Shown one piece after another: positions 1 to 8,160 of a DNA stretch of 49,269 nt. The notes below the pieces were generated by a model, which saw nothing but the letters and a program-made list of their open reading frames with translations, was not told the DNA's origin and did not search any database. The DNA is from Phenylobacterium sp. (GTDB taxonomy: Bacteria; Pseudomonadota; Alphaproteobacteria; Caulobacterales; Caulobacteraceae), in NCBI RefSeq assembly GCF_022402485.1, contig NZ_JAKRSA010000015.1:1-49269 (forward strand), given 5' to 3'. The position numbers and the translations under genes were made by a program. Each line of letters starts with the position of its first letter. The stretch's first letter is position 1.

Positions 1-361
1 CGACGCGGAAGTGCGGCTGCACCTGCGTGTTGACCTGGAAGACGATGGAGCCGAGATCCTGCATGATCCGGGTCATGCCAGCCGGCTGGCCTGCGGCGAC
101 GGTCATGCGGCTGTTGGGGCCAATGACGATGCGCCGATCGCCGTCGCTGAGCACCGCCCGCGCCCCACCAGCAGTTGTGATGTCCGCGCCCGGGGGAATC
201 ACCAGATTCGCCGCCCCGGCCCGAGGTTCCTGTCCTGGTGAAGCGATTCGCACCCGGCCGGTGACCTCGATCAGCCGCCAATCTGCGGCGGTGGCGGCCC
301 CTGCGCCGAGCAGCAGCATCATGCCCGCGAGGGTCGCGAGGAATTGCCTAATCCGTTGCAT
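1..361 (-). CDS. FecR-domain protein, 3' end cut by window edge
   Basis: Reading leftwards from an ATG at 361, the frame stays open to the window edge (120 codons), so the C-terminus is missing. The start has a basic n-region and a hydrophobic core ending near Ala-Thr-Ala-Ala, a typical Sec signal peptide. What follows (DWRLIEVTGRVRI, then IPPGADITTAGGARAVLSDG and IVIGPNSRM) is the beta-rich pattern of FecR domains: a value written to the periplasm that must be absent or scored before export. Such stand-alone FecR proteins are periplasmic and often lie beside outer-membrane secretion or adenylate-cyclase genes. It diverges from the ShlB-type transporter at 509, which suggests a shared surface-secretion locus continuing to the left. 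The FecR fold assignment is good; a role in sigma-factor signalling is not implied, because no FecI or transmembrane anti-sigma segment is visible. Confidence 0.75.
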   Translation of the reverse strand, partial: MQRIRQFLATLAGMMLLLGAGAATAADWRLIEVTGRVRIASPGQEPRAGAANLVIPPGADITTAGGARAVLSDGDRRIVIGPNSRMTVAAGQPAGMTRIMQDLGSIVFQVNTQVQPHFRV

Positions 362-508
362 TTTCTACGCCTCTTTGGCCAGACCGCACTTCGGCGGCTG
401 TCAGTCGAACCATGACCCTAGACGCGCAGCCCTAACCGAGAGCTAATGATCCAATGAAAATAAGCTGTTAGCTTGCTGTTCACCTTATTGTCCGACTATC
501 TGTTAACC

Positions 509-2152
509 ATGTTCACAACCCTGAGGTTGGTTTTGTCACCCCGTCTGGCGTTGCGCCGCTCAGGGCCTGCCCTGGCGTCGGTCGTTGCCATACTCACGGC
601 TGGGTTCGGGGGTGGACCGGCAGATCGCGCGCTGGCGGAAGCCGAAGACGAGGCCCGGGCCGCGGAGGCCGCAGAGGCCGCCCAGGCTGCTGAAGATGGT
701 CGTTTCGTGCTGCACGCCCTGACGATCGACGGGGTCAGCGCCTATCCGCTGGGCGATCTGGCCCCGCTTTACGCCAATGAATTAGCCCGGGAGATCAGCG
801 TCGCCGATCTGGCTGGGGTCGCCCAGGCGCTCACCGACCATTATCGACGGGACGGCTATTTCCTGGCCCGGGCCTCAACCCCCCGCCAGACCAGTGGCGA
901 GGGCCATGCCCGGCTGGTGGTTTACGAAGGCTATGTGGGCGAAGTGGCCTTTGATGGGGATGCGGTGCCCGCTGTCGGGGCGCTGCTGGCCGACATCGTC
1001 GATATCCGGCCCCTGAAACTGGCAGATCTGGACCGTCGCCTGGCCCTGGCGAATGACCTTCCTGGGGTGAAGGTCACCGCCCGCCTGGAGCCGGACTTCG
1101 ATGATCCGGCCCGCCACCGGCTGGTGGTCACCACCAAGCTGAGGCGGTTTGAGGGACAGGTCTATGCCGATAATCGGGGCGGACAGCAGTCTGGCCCTTG
1201 GCAGGTCTATGCCCGGGGCGCGGTCAATTCCGCCCTGCGGTCCGGTGATCAGGTGTCCCTGGGGGTCCTGAACACACCCGGGGGGGCACCGCGGTTTACC
1301 CAGGTGGACATCGCCTACGGGGTCCCCTTGCCGGGCGGCGGGCAATTGCGCGGGGCCGTGGCGGCGTCAAAGGCCGACGGCAATGGTGAAGGTCTAACCG
1401 CCACCCTGGGTAATGAGAGCCAGTCGGCCAGCCTCAGGGTCTCTTTGCCGATCGTTCGCCGCCAGGACCGTTCCCTGTGGTTCGTGGCCCAGGGCGACGC
1501 CCGGCGGGTGGAGCAGAACTGGACCAATGCCAGCCTCAGGGACGAGCTCGCCGTCGCGCGCATCGCCCTGCAGGGCGAGCGCCGTGGTGATGGCTCATCC
1601 TCCACGGCCTATGCTCAGATCAGCCATGGGTTTGGCGGTCTCGGTGGCGACGCCGGCGATGGCCGCAGCCGGTTTGACGCCAGCGGCCGGTTCTGGAAGC
1701 TCTATGCCTACGGGTCCCACTACCGGGACCTGGGCAAAAGGGCCGGCATCTTCCTGGCCGCCGCCGGCCAGTGGTCCCCCGACCCGCTGCTGGCCTCCGA
1801 GGAATTCTCGGCCGGCGGTCTGCCGGTGGGGCGTGCCTATGACTATGCCGAGATCATGGGCGACCGGGGTGTCTCAGCCCAGGCCGAGTTGCGGGTCGGC
1901 TGGGATCCACAACTGCGGCCCCTGACCTTTGTTCAGACCTATGGCTTCCTCGATGGGGCCAAGGTCTGGAACTACAATGCTGCGCCGGGATGGGAGTCTG
2001 TGGACCTGGCCTCGGCCGGGGCAGGGGTCAGGTTGGTGTTCAGGGATCGTTTGAGCCTGCGGTTTGAAATGGCCAAGCCCCTGGGGCCCACGCCCTTCGG
2101 CCAATCTGACAAGGGCCTGCGCGGCTTCCTGTCGCTGTCATCCAGCTTCTGA
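509..2152 (+). CDS. ShlB/FhaC/HecB-family two-partner secretion transporter
   Basis: About 547 residues, the usual size of TpsB outer-membrane transporters that export large filamentous TpsA proteins. An N-terminal hydrophobic stretch serves as signal peptide. An Ala/Glu-rich linker follows (EAEDEARAAEAAEAAQ), then a POTRA-type domain (LHALTIDGVSAYPL to RLVVYEGYVGEV) and a long beta-barrel with aromatic-ended strands. The protein ends in Ser-Ser-Ser-Phe, the terminal Phe typical of barrels. An upstream TTG at 473 would add 12 residues; ATG 509 is preferred because it places the signal peptide at the N-terminus. Neither start has a clear Shine-Dalgarno. TTGCTG (474-479), 17 bases, then TATCTG would place +1 at the ATG, but that -10 is weak. 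No TpsA substrate gene is in view; the divergent FecR gene suggests it may lie to the left. Confidence 0.8.
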   Translation: MFTTLRLVLSPRLALRRSGPALASVVAILTAGFGGGPADRALAEAEDEARAAEAAEAAQAAEDGRFVLHALTIDGVSAYPLGDLAPLYANELAREISVADLAGVAQALTDHYRRDGYFLARASTPRQTSGEGHARLVVYEGYVGEVAFDGDAVPAVGALLADIVDIRPLKLADLDRRLALANDLPGVKVTARLEPDFDDPARHRLVVTTKLRRFEGQVYADNRGGQQSGPWQVYARGAVNSALRSGDQVSLGVLNTPGGAPRFTQVDIAYGVPLPGGGQLRGAVAASKADGNGEGLTATLGNESQSASLRVSLPIVRRQDRSLWFVAQGDARRVEQNWTNASLRDELAVARIALQGERRGDGSSSTAYAQISHGFGGLGGDAGDGRSRFDASGRFWKLYAYGSHYRDLGKRAGIFLAAAGQWSPDPLLASEEFSAGGLPVGRAYDYAEIMGDRGVSAQAELRVGWDPQLRPLTFVQTYGFLDGAKVWNYNAAPGWESVDLASAGAGVRLVFRDRLSLRFEMAKPLGPTPFGQSDKGLRGFLSLSSSF

Positions 2153-2167
2153 GGTTCCCGCGGCTGC

Positions 2168-2392
2168 TCAGTCTGAAGGGTCTGAATGGCGGGTCTTGAC
2201 GACGCCGTCTGCGGGCCAGGCGCGTACGGCGATGGCGGCGGTAAGGGAGCCGAGGACCGCCATCATGGCCCCCAGGGCCTGGACCTCGGTCATGCCGGTG
2301 GCCAGCAGTCGACCGGTCATGGCACCGGAGACAAAGACCAGGCTGGCGGTGCCCCACTCGGCCATGCCTTGCGAAAACAGCCCTTTGAGCAT
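2168..2392 (-). CDS. small two-helix inner-membrane protein
   Basis: 74 residues, with two hydrophobic segments (about 12-30 and 38-56) joined by a short polar turn and followed by a charged C-terminal tail. I do not recognise the family. The longer in-frame ORF from 2491 begins with a basic, unfolded-looking extension. The ATG at 2392 is chosen because GGTGGG lies 8 bases upstream of it. That Shine-Dalgarno is itself inside a hairpin (see 2401-2418). It is convergent with the ShlB-like gene, with only 15 bases between stops. Function unknown; a small integral membrane protein is as far as the sequence goes. Confidence 0.5.
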   Translation of the reverse strand: MLKGLFSQGMAEWGTASLVFVSGAMTGRLLATGMTEVQALGAMMAVLGSLTAAIAVRAWPADGVVKTRHSDPSD

Positions 2393-2400
2393 GCGGATAT

Positions 2401-2418
2401 CCCACCTTCTGCGGTGGG
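2401..2418 (-). promoter_or_regulatory. hairpin burying the Shine-Dalgarno of the small membrane gene
   Basis: CCCACC and GGTGGG form a perfect 6-bp stem with a 6-base loop. On the minus strand the 3' arm is the GGTGGG used as ribosome-binding site, 8 bases before the ATG at 2392. A folded leader would block initiation. The hairpin is visible; its regulatory use is inferred. Confidence 0.35.
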
Positions 2419-2615
2419 CTGATCCTGCGCACACGGCCGTTAGATATTTCTTACGGGAGGCCAGACTGCGGCGTCTGGACGCAGGCTTCATGGCCCGGCG
2501 TGGGGCCTGATGTGCGCTTCGCTGTCGGTTCAGAAATCTATACCCGGTTTGTAGCTGCTATGCCTTGACCCCAATCAAAACCGACCATCAACTAGGTTAA
2601 AATCAGGGGGTCCAA

Positions 2616-4403
2616 ATGCGCTTGAAAGACCGGCTAGCACGTGAACTGCGGTTTATCCGTAAGATCGCGCGCACCCTGCCCAGGGTGAAGTCTGTCTCAC
2701 CGGATTCCGCCAATCTGGTCTGTGATGACCTGCAGGCGGCGATGGACAAGTGGTCTGACCGCCCTGCTATGACTTTCGAGGGCCGCACGGTCACCTATGC
2801 CGAGCTGGACGGGATCGCCAACCGCTACGCCCATTGGGCGACGGGGCTGAACCTGCGCCGTGGCCAGACGGTGGCGCTCTTCATGCCCAACCGGCTTGAG
2901 TATTTCTGCATCTGGTACGGACTGTCCAAGGTCGGGGTGGTCACCGCCCTGATCAATAATCAGCTCACCGGCGCAGGCCTGGCCCACTGCCTGAACATTT
3001 CCGGTGCCAGTCACTGCATCGTCGATCCCGAGACCTCCGGGGCCTTTGAAGAGATCAAGGACACCCTGGAGACCCAGGTTCAGCAGTGGATGCTTGGCGA
3101 GGCGCATAATGAGCAGCGCGACCTTGTGCAGGCGCTCAAGAGCTGCAGCCATCTGCCCCCCGATCGCAGCGTTCGGGAGGGCATGACCGCCCGGGACACC
3201 TGCCTCTACATCTTCACCAGCGGGACCACCGGCCTGCCCAAGGCCGCCCGGGTCACCCACATGCGCGCCCAGTTCTACATGTTGGGGTTTGCGGGCTCCA
3301 CCGGCGCCCGGGAGACCGACCGCATCTATGTGACGCTACCGCTCTATCATGCCACCGGAGGCCTTTGCGCCCTGGGGGCGGCCCTGCTGAACGGCGGTGC
3401 GGTGGTGCTGAAGAAGAAGTTCTCGGCGACCCAGTTCTGGCCGGACATCGTGGCCGAGGGCTGCACCATGTTCGTCTATATCGGCGAGCTCTGCCGCTAT
3501 CTGGTCAACCATCCGGTGACAGAGGCCGAGACCCAGCACAAGCTGCGCCTGGCCTTCGGCAACGGGCTGCGGCCCGATGTCTGGCCGGTGCTCACCAGCC
3601 GCTTCCGCATTCCCGACATCCTGGAGTTCTACGGCTCCACGGAAGGCAATGTGTCGATGTTCAACTTCGACGGAAAGGTGGGCTCGATCGGTCGTATCCC
3701 GAGCTATCTGCGGCGGCGCCTGGGCTTCAAACTGGTCCAGTTCGATGTAGAAAACGAGGTTCCAGTCCGGGGTCCGGACGGCTTCTGCATCACCTGCGGC
3801 TCGGGCCAGATCGGAGAGTGCATCGGGCGTATCAGCAATGATCCCCGGACGGAGTTCACGGGCTATCTGGATAAGGCCGCCAGCGAAAAGAAGATCCTCC
3901 GCGACGTGTTCGACAAGGGCGACGCCTGGTTCCGGACCGGCGACCTGATGCTTCAGGACGCCGAGGGCTACTACTATTTCATCGATCGGATCGGTGACAC
4001 CTTCCGCTGGAAGGGCGAGAACGTCTCCACCAACGAGGTCTCGGCCCGCCTGCAGGAGGCCCTGGGCGTGTTGGAGGCCAATGTCTACGGGGTTGAGGTG
4101 CCTGGTGCCGACGGACGGGCCGGCATGGCCGCCCTGGTCACCGACGAGGCCTTCGATCTGGAGGCCTTCAATGCCCATGTGGGCCGGGAGCTGGCACCCT
4201 ATGCCCAACCCCTGTTCCTGCGCATGATGCCGGCCATGGAGACCACCGGCACCTTCAAGCAGCGCAAGGTGGAGTTGGTGGCCGAAGGTTTCGATCCTGC
4301 TGCCATCAAGACCCCGCTCTACTTCAAGGACCCTGAGAAGGGCTATGTGAAGCTGACCAAGACGGTGTTCACCAAGGTGGTCTCAGGCGGCTATCGGCTC
4401 TAG
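2616..4403 (+). CDS. FATP-type long-chain acyl-CoA synthetase
   Basis: 595 residues of the ANL adenylate-forming superfamily; activates long or very long fatty acids to acyl-CoA with ATP. The AMP-binding motif is YIFTSGTTGLPKAARVTH (about residue 199). GSTEGN is the A5-type motif. RIGDTFRWKGENVSTNEV (about 450) is the signature separating the FATP/very-long-chain branch from ordinary FadD. The C-terminal part carries the K-containing hinge region (GTFKQRKVELVAEGF). The start ATG follows AGGGGG by 6 bases. It stands alone, 72 bases before uvrC, from which it is separated by an inverted repeat. In FATP homologues acyl-CoA formation drives fatty-acid uptake. Substrate length is not readable here. 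Confident in family and reaction. Confidence 0.9.
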   Translation: MRLKDRLARELRFIRKIARTLPRVKSVSPDSANLVCDDLQAAMDKWSDRPAMTFEGRTVTYAELDGIANRYAHWATGLNLRRGQTVALFMPNRLEYFCIWYGLSKVGVVTALINNQLTGAGLAHCLNISGASHCIVDPETSGAFEEIKDTLETQVQQWMLGEAHNEQRDLVQALKSCSHLPPDRSVREGMTARDTCLYIFTSGTTGLPKAARVTHMRAQFYMLGFAGSTGARETDRIYVTLPLYHATGGLCALGAALLNGGAVVLKKKFSATQFWPDIVAEGCTMFVYIGELCRYLVNHPVTEAETQHKLRLAFGNGLRPDVWPVLTSRFRIPDILEFYGSTEGNVSMFNFDGKVGSIGRIPSYLRRRLGFKLVQFDVENEVPVRGPDGFCITCGSGQIGECIGRISNDPRTEFTGYLDKAASEKKILRDVFDKGDAWFRTGDLMLQDAEGYYYFIDRIGDTFRWKGENVSTNEVSARLQEALGVLEANVYGVEVPGADGRAGMAALVTDEAFDLEAFNAHVGRELAPYAQPLFLRMMPAMETTGTFKQRKVELVAEGFDPAAIKTPLYFKDPEKGYVKLTKTVFTKVVSGGYRL

Positions 4404-4416
4404 GCGTACACAACGG

Positions 4417-4457
4417 TCTGGCGGCGTTGATCCCTGGCTCTGGGTCTCGCCGCCAGA
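4417..4457. repeat. 10-bp inverted repeat between acyl-CoA synthetase and uvrC
   Basis: TCTGGCGGCG (4417-4426) and CGCCGCCAGA (4448-4457) are perfect complements around a 21-base loop. It follows the synthetase stop by 13 bases and precedes uvrC by 18. No U-run follows, so it is not a classical terminator. It could stabilise the upstream 3' end or be a protein site. Confidence 0.45.
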
Positions 4458-4461
4458 GTCG

Positions 4462-4469
4462 CCTATATC
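4462..4469 (+). promoter_or_regulatory. candidate -10 element of uvrC, predicting a leaderless mRNA
   Basis: CCTATATC matches the alphaproteobacterial -10 consensus GCTANAWC at 7 of 8 positions. With its last C at -7, +1 falls exactly on the A of the uvrC ATG (4476). No Shine-Dalgarno is spaced correctly for uvrC, which agrees with leaderless translation. The -35 region (about 4441-4446) is a poor match, so this is tentative. Confidence 0.35.
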
Positions 4470-4475
4470 GGCGGA

Positions 4476-6335
4476 ATGGTTGAACCCGCCGCCGGGCCGC
4501 TAATCGGTGCCGCCCTCATCAAGGAACAGGTCAAGCGCCTGCCCGATACGCCCGGCGTATATCGGATGGTCGGCGAGGACGGCGAGGTGCTCTATGTGGG
4601 CAAGGCGCGCTCCCTCAAGAAGCGGGTGACCCAGTACGCCCAGGGCCGGTTCCATACCCAGCGCATCGCCCTGATGGTCGACCTGACCCGGTCGATGGAG
4701 TTCGTTACCACCCGTACCGAAACCGACGCCCTGCTGCTCGAGATCAATCTGATCAAGCAGCTCAAGCCCCGGTTCAACGTCCTGCTGCGGGACGACAAGA
4801 GCTTCCCTGAGATCGTCATCCGCCGGGATCATGACGCCCCACAGCTGAGCAAGCATCGGGGCGCCCATGCGATCAAGGGGGACTATTTCGGGCCCTTCGC
4901 CAGCGCCTGGGCGGTCAATCGCACCCTGAACACCCTGCAGAAGGCCTTCCTGCTGCGCTCCTGTTCCGACAGCGTCTATGACAGCCGCACCCGGCCCTGC
5001 ATGCTGCACCAGATCAAGCGCTGCGCCGCCCCCTGCACAGGCCTTGTATCCCTTGAGGACTACGGGGCCCTGGTGGACGAGGCCGAGGCCTTTTTGCGGG
5101 GCAAGAGCCGGGCGGTGTTGGCCAAGCTGTCAGCCGAGATGCAAACCGCGTCCGACGAGATGGAGTTCGAGCGCGCCGCCCGCCTGCGCGACCGGATCCG
5201 GGCCCTGGCCTCGGTGGCTCAGGAGCAGCAGATCAATCCCGAGACCCTGGAGGAGGGTGACATCATCGCCCTGCACGGCGAGGGCGGCCAGGCCTGCGTC
5301 CAGGTGTTCTTCTTCCGGGCCGGCCAGAACTGGGGCAACCGCGCCTATTTCCCCCGGGTGGACAAGAGCGATGAGGCGGCTGAGGTCATGGCTGCCTTCC
5401 TCGGCCAGTTCTATGAAGACAAGCCGATCCCCAAGCTGATCCTGACCAATGTGGAGCCCGCCGACCGGGACCTGTTGTGCGAGGCCTTCGCCCTGAAGGC
5501 GGGCCGCAAGGTGGATATCCTCCGGCCCATTCGCGGCGAAAAGCGCCAGCTGGTGGAGCACGCCCTGACCAATGCCCGGGAGGCGCTGGGCCGGCGGATG
5601 GCGGAGAGTTCAGCCCAGTCCAAACTGTTGCTCGGGGTCTGCGAGGCCTTTGGCCTGGATGCGCCGCCGGAGCGGATCGAGGTCTATGACAACAGCCACA
5701 TCATGGGGACCAACGCCGTCGGCGGCATGATCGTGGCCGGGCCCGAAGGCTTCCTGAAGGCCCAGTATCGGAAGTTCAACATCAAGGGGACCGAGCTTAC
5801 CCCCGGCGACGACTACGGCATGATGCGCGAAGTGCTGCGCCGGCGGTTCGCCCGCATGGTCAAGGACGAGGAGGCCGGCGAGGCCGCGCCGCGCCCCGAC
5901 CTGGTGCTGATCGACGGCGGGGCCGGCCAGCTGGCGGCGGCCCAGGAGATCATGGCTGACTTGGGCGTGGACGACATCGCCGTGGTGGGGGTGGCCAAGG
6001 GACCGGACCGGGACGCTGGCCTGGAGCGGTTCTTCATGGCCGGGCGTACGCCCTTCATGCTCGAGCCCAAGTCGCCGGTGCTCTACTACCTCCAGCGCCT
6101 GCGCGATGAGGCCCATCGCTTCGCCATCGGCAGTCATCGGGCGCGTCGGGCCATCGACATGAAAAAGAACCCCCTGGACGAGATCGAGGGGGTGGGGCCA
6201 GGCCGCAAACGCGCCCTGCTGCACGCCTTTGGCTCGGCTAAGGGCGTCTCCCGGGCCTCGGTGGAGGACCTTTCCAAGGTTGACGGGGTGAGCCAAGCCC
6301 TGGCCCAGCGGATTTTCGAACGTTTCCGCAAATAG
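4476..6335 (+). CDS. uvrC: UvrABC excinuclease subunit C
   Basis: 619 residues, standard length. UvrC makes both incisions around bulky DNA lesions in nucleotide excision repair. The N-terminal GIY-YIG nuclease is visible as [10 protein letters not shown] and [14 protein letters not shown] (residues 18-55; 3' incision). A Cys-rich segment ([17 protein letters not shown]) lies near 170-190, and a UVR motif for UvrB contact near 205-240. The RNase H-like nuclease ([18 protein letters not shown], then [11 protein letters not shown]) makes the 5' incision. The C-terminal tandem helix-hairpin-helix ([31 protein letters not shown]) binds DNA. pgsA follows by 88 bases, the conserved uvrC-pgsA pair of proteobacteria. 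No LexA-type GTTC-N7-GTTC site was seen upstream. Confidence 0.97.
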   Translation: MVEPAAGPLIGAALIKEQVKRLPDTPGVYRMVGEDGEVLYVGKARSLKKRVTQYAQGRFHTQRIALMVDLTRSMEFVTTRTETDALLLEINLIKQLKPRFNVLLRDDKSFPEIVIRRDHDAPQLSKHRGAHAIKGDYFGPFASAWAVNRTLNTLQKAFLLRSCSDSVYDSRTRPCMLHQIKRCAAPCTGLVSLEDYGALVDEAEAFLRGKSRAVLAKLSAEMQTASDEMEFERAARLRDRIRALASVAQEQQINPETLEEGDIIALHGEGGQACVQVFFFRAGQNWGNRAYFPRVDKSDEAAEVMAAFLGQFYEDKPIPKLILTNVEPADRDLLCEAFALKAGRKVDILRPIRGEKRQLVEHALTNAREALGRRMAESSAQSKLLLGVCEAFGLDAPPERIEVYDNSHIMGTNAVGGMIVAGPEGFLKAQYRKFNIKGTELTPGDDYGMMREVLRRRFARMVKDEEAGEAAPRPDLVLIDGGAGQLAAAQEIMADLGVDDIAVVGVAKGPDRDAGLERFFMAGRTPFMLEPKSPVLYYLQRLRDEAHRFAIGSHRARRAIDMKKNPLDEIEGVGPGRKRALLHAFGSAKGVSRASVEDLSKVDGVSQALAQRIFERFRK

Positions 6336-6423
6336 GCGCCCGTTTCGGCCGCGCTCGGTTATGATCGCGAAGATCAAGACAGACAGCCGCGCCGCGCCCC
6401 CGACCGCTCAGATAAGGCCTGCG

Positions 6424-7044
6424 ATGAAAGCCCTGCCGAACATCCTCACCTCCCTTCGCCTGGTCCTGGCGCTGTTCATGTTCGTGGCCTTGGCTACGGC
6501 GGCGGGCGGGACCCCCTGGGTCAGCGAGCGGTTGACCCTGGAGGCGCAGTTTACCCTGCAGCGGTGGGCCTTCTACGCCTTCGTCATCGCTGCGGTGACC
6601 GACTGGTTCGACGGCTGGCTGGCGCGGAAGTTCGACGCCGAGACCGTCTGGGGCTCGATCCTCGATCCCATTGGCGACAAGGTTCTGGTCTGTGGCGCGG
6701 TGCTGGGCCTGATGTCCCTGGGGCCTCAGCCGCTCGTTCTGCTTCCGGCAGGCCTGATTCTGTTCCGGGAGTTCACCGTCAGTGCCCTGCGCGAGGTGGG
6801 CGCCGGCAAGGGCGTCACCCTGCCGGTGACCCTGCTGGCCAAGTGGAAGACCGCCTTGCAGATGACCGCCCTGGCCGCGCAGCTGTTCGTGGCCAGCTGG
6901 GGCGCCTTTGGTCTGCCGCACACCCCTGAGCTACTGGGCCCGGCCACCCTGGCGGCCAATACCCTGTTCTGGCTGGCCGCCCTGGTGACGGTGATCACCG
7001 GCGCTCAGTATTGGGAGCAGACCCGCAAGGCCCTGGCGGAATGA
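6424..7044 (+). CDS. pgsA: CDP-diacylglycerol--glycerol-3-phosphate 3-phosphatidyltransferase
   Basis: 206 residues, an integral inner-membrane enzyme. It transfers phosphatidyl from CDP-diacylglycerol to glycerol-3-phosphate, the committed step to phosphatidylglycerol and cardiolipin. The CDP-alcohol phosphatidyltransferase signature DX2DGX2ARX8GX3DX3D is complete (DWFDGWLARKF, then G, D and D in GSILDPIGDK). Several hydrophobic helices surround it. The in-frame ATG at 6361 would add 21 polar residues. ATG 6424 is preferred because MKALPNILTSLRL is the canonical N-terminus and AAGG lies just upstream. It follows uvrC, as in many proteobacteria. The moa genes that follow this pair in some relatives are absent; the next element is a Fur-like box. 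Confidence 0.95.
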   Translation: MKALPNILTSLRLVLALFMFVALATAAGGTPWVSERLTLEAQFTLQRWAFYAFVIAAVTDWFDGWLARKFDAETVWGSILDPIGDKVLVCGAVLGLMSLGPQPLVLLPAGLILFREFTVSALREVGAGKGVTLPVTLLAKWKTALQMTALAAQLFVASWGAFGLPHTPELLGPATLAANTLFWLAALVTVITGAQYWEQTRKALAE

Positions 7045-7147
7045 GCGGCGCTGGGCGCGGCTTGCGGGGTGGAGGGGGCGGACCAGATGTCCGGTCCATC
7101 TGCATCAGCCGCACCAGCATGGCCTCGCCGGTCATCCGCAGCATCAT
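6995..7147 (-). CDS. candidate small protein behind a Fur-like box, antisense to pgsA end
   Basis: A 50-codon ORF on the minus strand, beginning MMLRMTGEAMLVRLMQMDR and continuing into a proline run (GPPPPPRKPRP). AGGGAG lies 8 bases before the ATG. Of its first 19 codons, all end in G or C, the pattern of genuine genes in this genome, whereas the proline-rich tail loses this bias. Its last 17 codons lie antisense to the 3' end of pgsA. A Fur-like site stands 44 bases upstream. I do not recognise the family; it is not a HemP or Bfd type sequence. Translation is plausible but unproven. An alternative is a chance ORF beneath an iron-regulated promoter that makes antisense RNA to pgsA. Confidence 0.4.
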   Translation of the reverse strand: MMLRMTGEAMLVRLMQMDRTSGPPPPPRKPRPAPLIPPGPCGSAPNTERR

Positions 7148-7190
7148 CGGGGTTTCTCCCTGTCCTGTTCCACCCAACGCTCCCGTCTCA

Positions 7191-7211
7191 GATAATGAGA
7201 ATGAATCGCAA
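7191..7211. promoter_or_regulatory. Fur-like box
   Basis: GATAATGAGAATGAATCGC resembles the Fur consensus GATAATGATAATCATTATC, most strongly in its left half. It lies 44 bases upstream of the minus-strand small ORF and about 85 bases upstream of the SH3-domain gene, so either could be iron-regulated. The minus orientation fits the spacing of a promoter-overlapping operator better. Confidence 0.5.
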
Positions 7212-7294
7212 TAATGGTCAAGGGTCTCCAGCCGGGGCGGAGCCCCAGGGCCCGTCACGCGTTCCATAGACTTAACAACGGAAGAGACATTTCC

Positions 7295-8107
7295 ATGCGC
7301 CCTCTCGCCTATACCCTGGTCGCGGCCCTGGCCCTGTCGTCGGTGCCCACATTCGCCTCGGCCCAGGCGGCCGGCACGCCGCTCAGCAACTTCTTTGCCT
7401 GTGATGCCAGCGGTCAGCGCCAGGAAACCGGTGCCCTGCTGGGCAGCGTGGCCGGTGCCTTGCTGGGGAGCCAGGTGAGCAAGAACGAGCGTGTTCTGGG
7501 CGCTGTGGTCGGCGCGGGCCTGGGCGCTGTGGCCGGATCCTGGATCGGCTGCCGCATGCAGGTCAGCGAGCAGCAGCGCGCCCGCACGGCCTTCGAAACC
7601 GCCCTGAACACCAATCAAAGCCAGACTTGGAGAGACTCCACCACGGGCAGCACCGGGCGGGTGGACATCATCAACGCCAATCTGGGCGGCGGCGGCGGAG
7701 TGGCCTATGGCCAGCCGACCTCGACGGCCAACCTGCGCTATACCGGTCGCGTCCAGCCCCTGCGGACGAGCTTCGAGCCGACAAACGCCCAGTTTACTAC
7801 CGGCAACACGGTCAATCTGCGCGCTTCTCCTTCAGCCAATGCCGCCGTGGTCGGCCAGTTGCGCGGGGGTCAGACCTTCAATGTCGCTGGCCGGGTGGCG
7901 GGCGACCGTTGGCTTCTGGTGGAGCAGAATGGCTACATCACCGGCTACGTCGCCGAATGGGTGGTTCAGCCCGTGGGCGGCGGCTATTCCAATGTCAGCT
8001 GCAAGTTGGTCCAGCAGACCATTCAGCCCCGTTCGGGCCAGGCCACCACAGAGCGCTATACGGCTTGCCCGGATGCTGGTGGCGGCTGGCGTCTCAGCGC
8101 GGCCTGA
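7295..8107 (+). CDS. exported glycine-zipper and SH3b-domain protein
   Basis: 270 residues. A signal peptide ends at ASAQA. A glycine-zipper segment follows (GALLGSVAGALLGS and [16 protein letters not shown], about 48-88), as in 17-kDa surface-antigen and Rick-17kDa proteins; it inserts in or lies against the outer membrane. An SH3b domain (TGNTVNLRASPSANAAVV to YVAEWVV, about 168-228) commonly binds peptidoglycan or peptides. The C-terminus has two Cys that could form a disulfide. ATG 7295 is chosen over 7214 because the signal peptide begins there and GGAAGAG lies just upstream. A strong terminator follows. Likely role: envelope maintenance; no enzymatic residues seen. Confidence 0.75.
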   Translation: MRPLAYTLVAALALSSVPTFASAQAAGTPLSNFFACDASGQRQETGALLGSVAGALLGSQVSKNERVLGAVVGAGLGAVAGSWIGCRMQVSEQQRARTAFETALNTNQSQTWRDSTTGSTGRVDIINANLGGGGGVAYGQPTSTANLRYTGRVQPLRTSFEPTNAQFTTGNTVNLRASPSANAAVVGQLRGGQTFNVAGRVAGDRWLLVEQNGYITGYVAEWVVQPVGGGYSNVSCKLVQQTIQPRSGQATTERYTACPDAGGGWRLSAA

Positions 8108-8129
8108 TCTGACCTGACGTTGAGACCAG

Positions 8130-8156
8130 GGCCCGGGGCTTTGCTCCGGGCCTTTC
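8130..8156 (+). terminator. Rho-independent terminator after the SH3-domain gene
   Basis: GGCCCGG (8130-8136) pairs with CCGGGCC (8146-8152), with a 9-base loop that can pair further, followed by TTT. It lies 22 bases past the stop at 8107 and just before the convergent pirin stop. The T-run is short, so termination from the plus strand is likely but not certain. Confidence 0.65.
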
Positions 8157-8160
8157 CGCG

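Noticed and set aside
361..508. CtrA site between FecR and ShlB genes
   Set aside because: Only single TTAAC half-sites were found, not TTAA-N7-TTAA.
4404..4475. SOS box upstream of uvrC
   Set aside because: No GTTC-N7-GTTC or related LexA motif is present.
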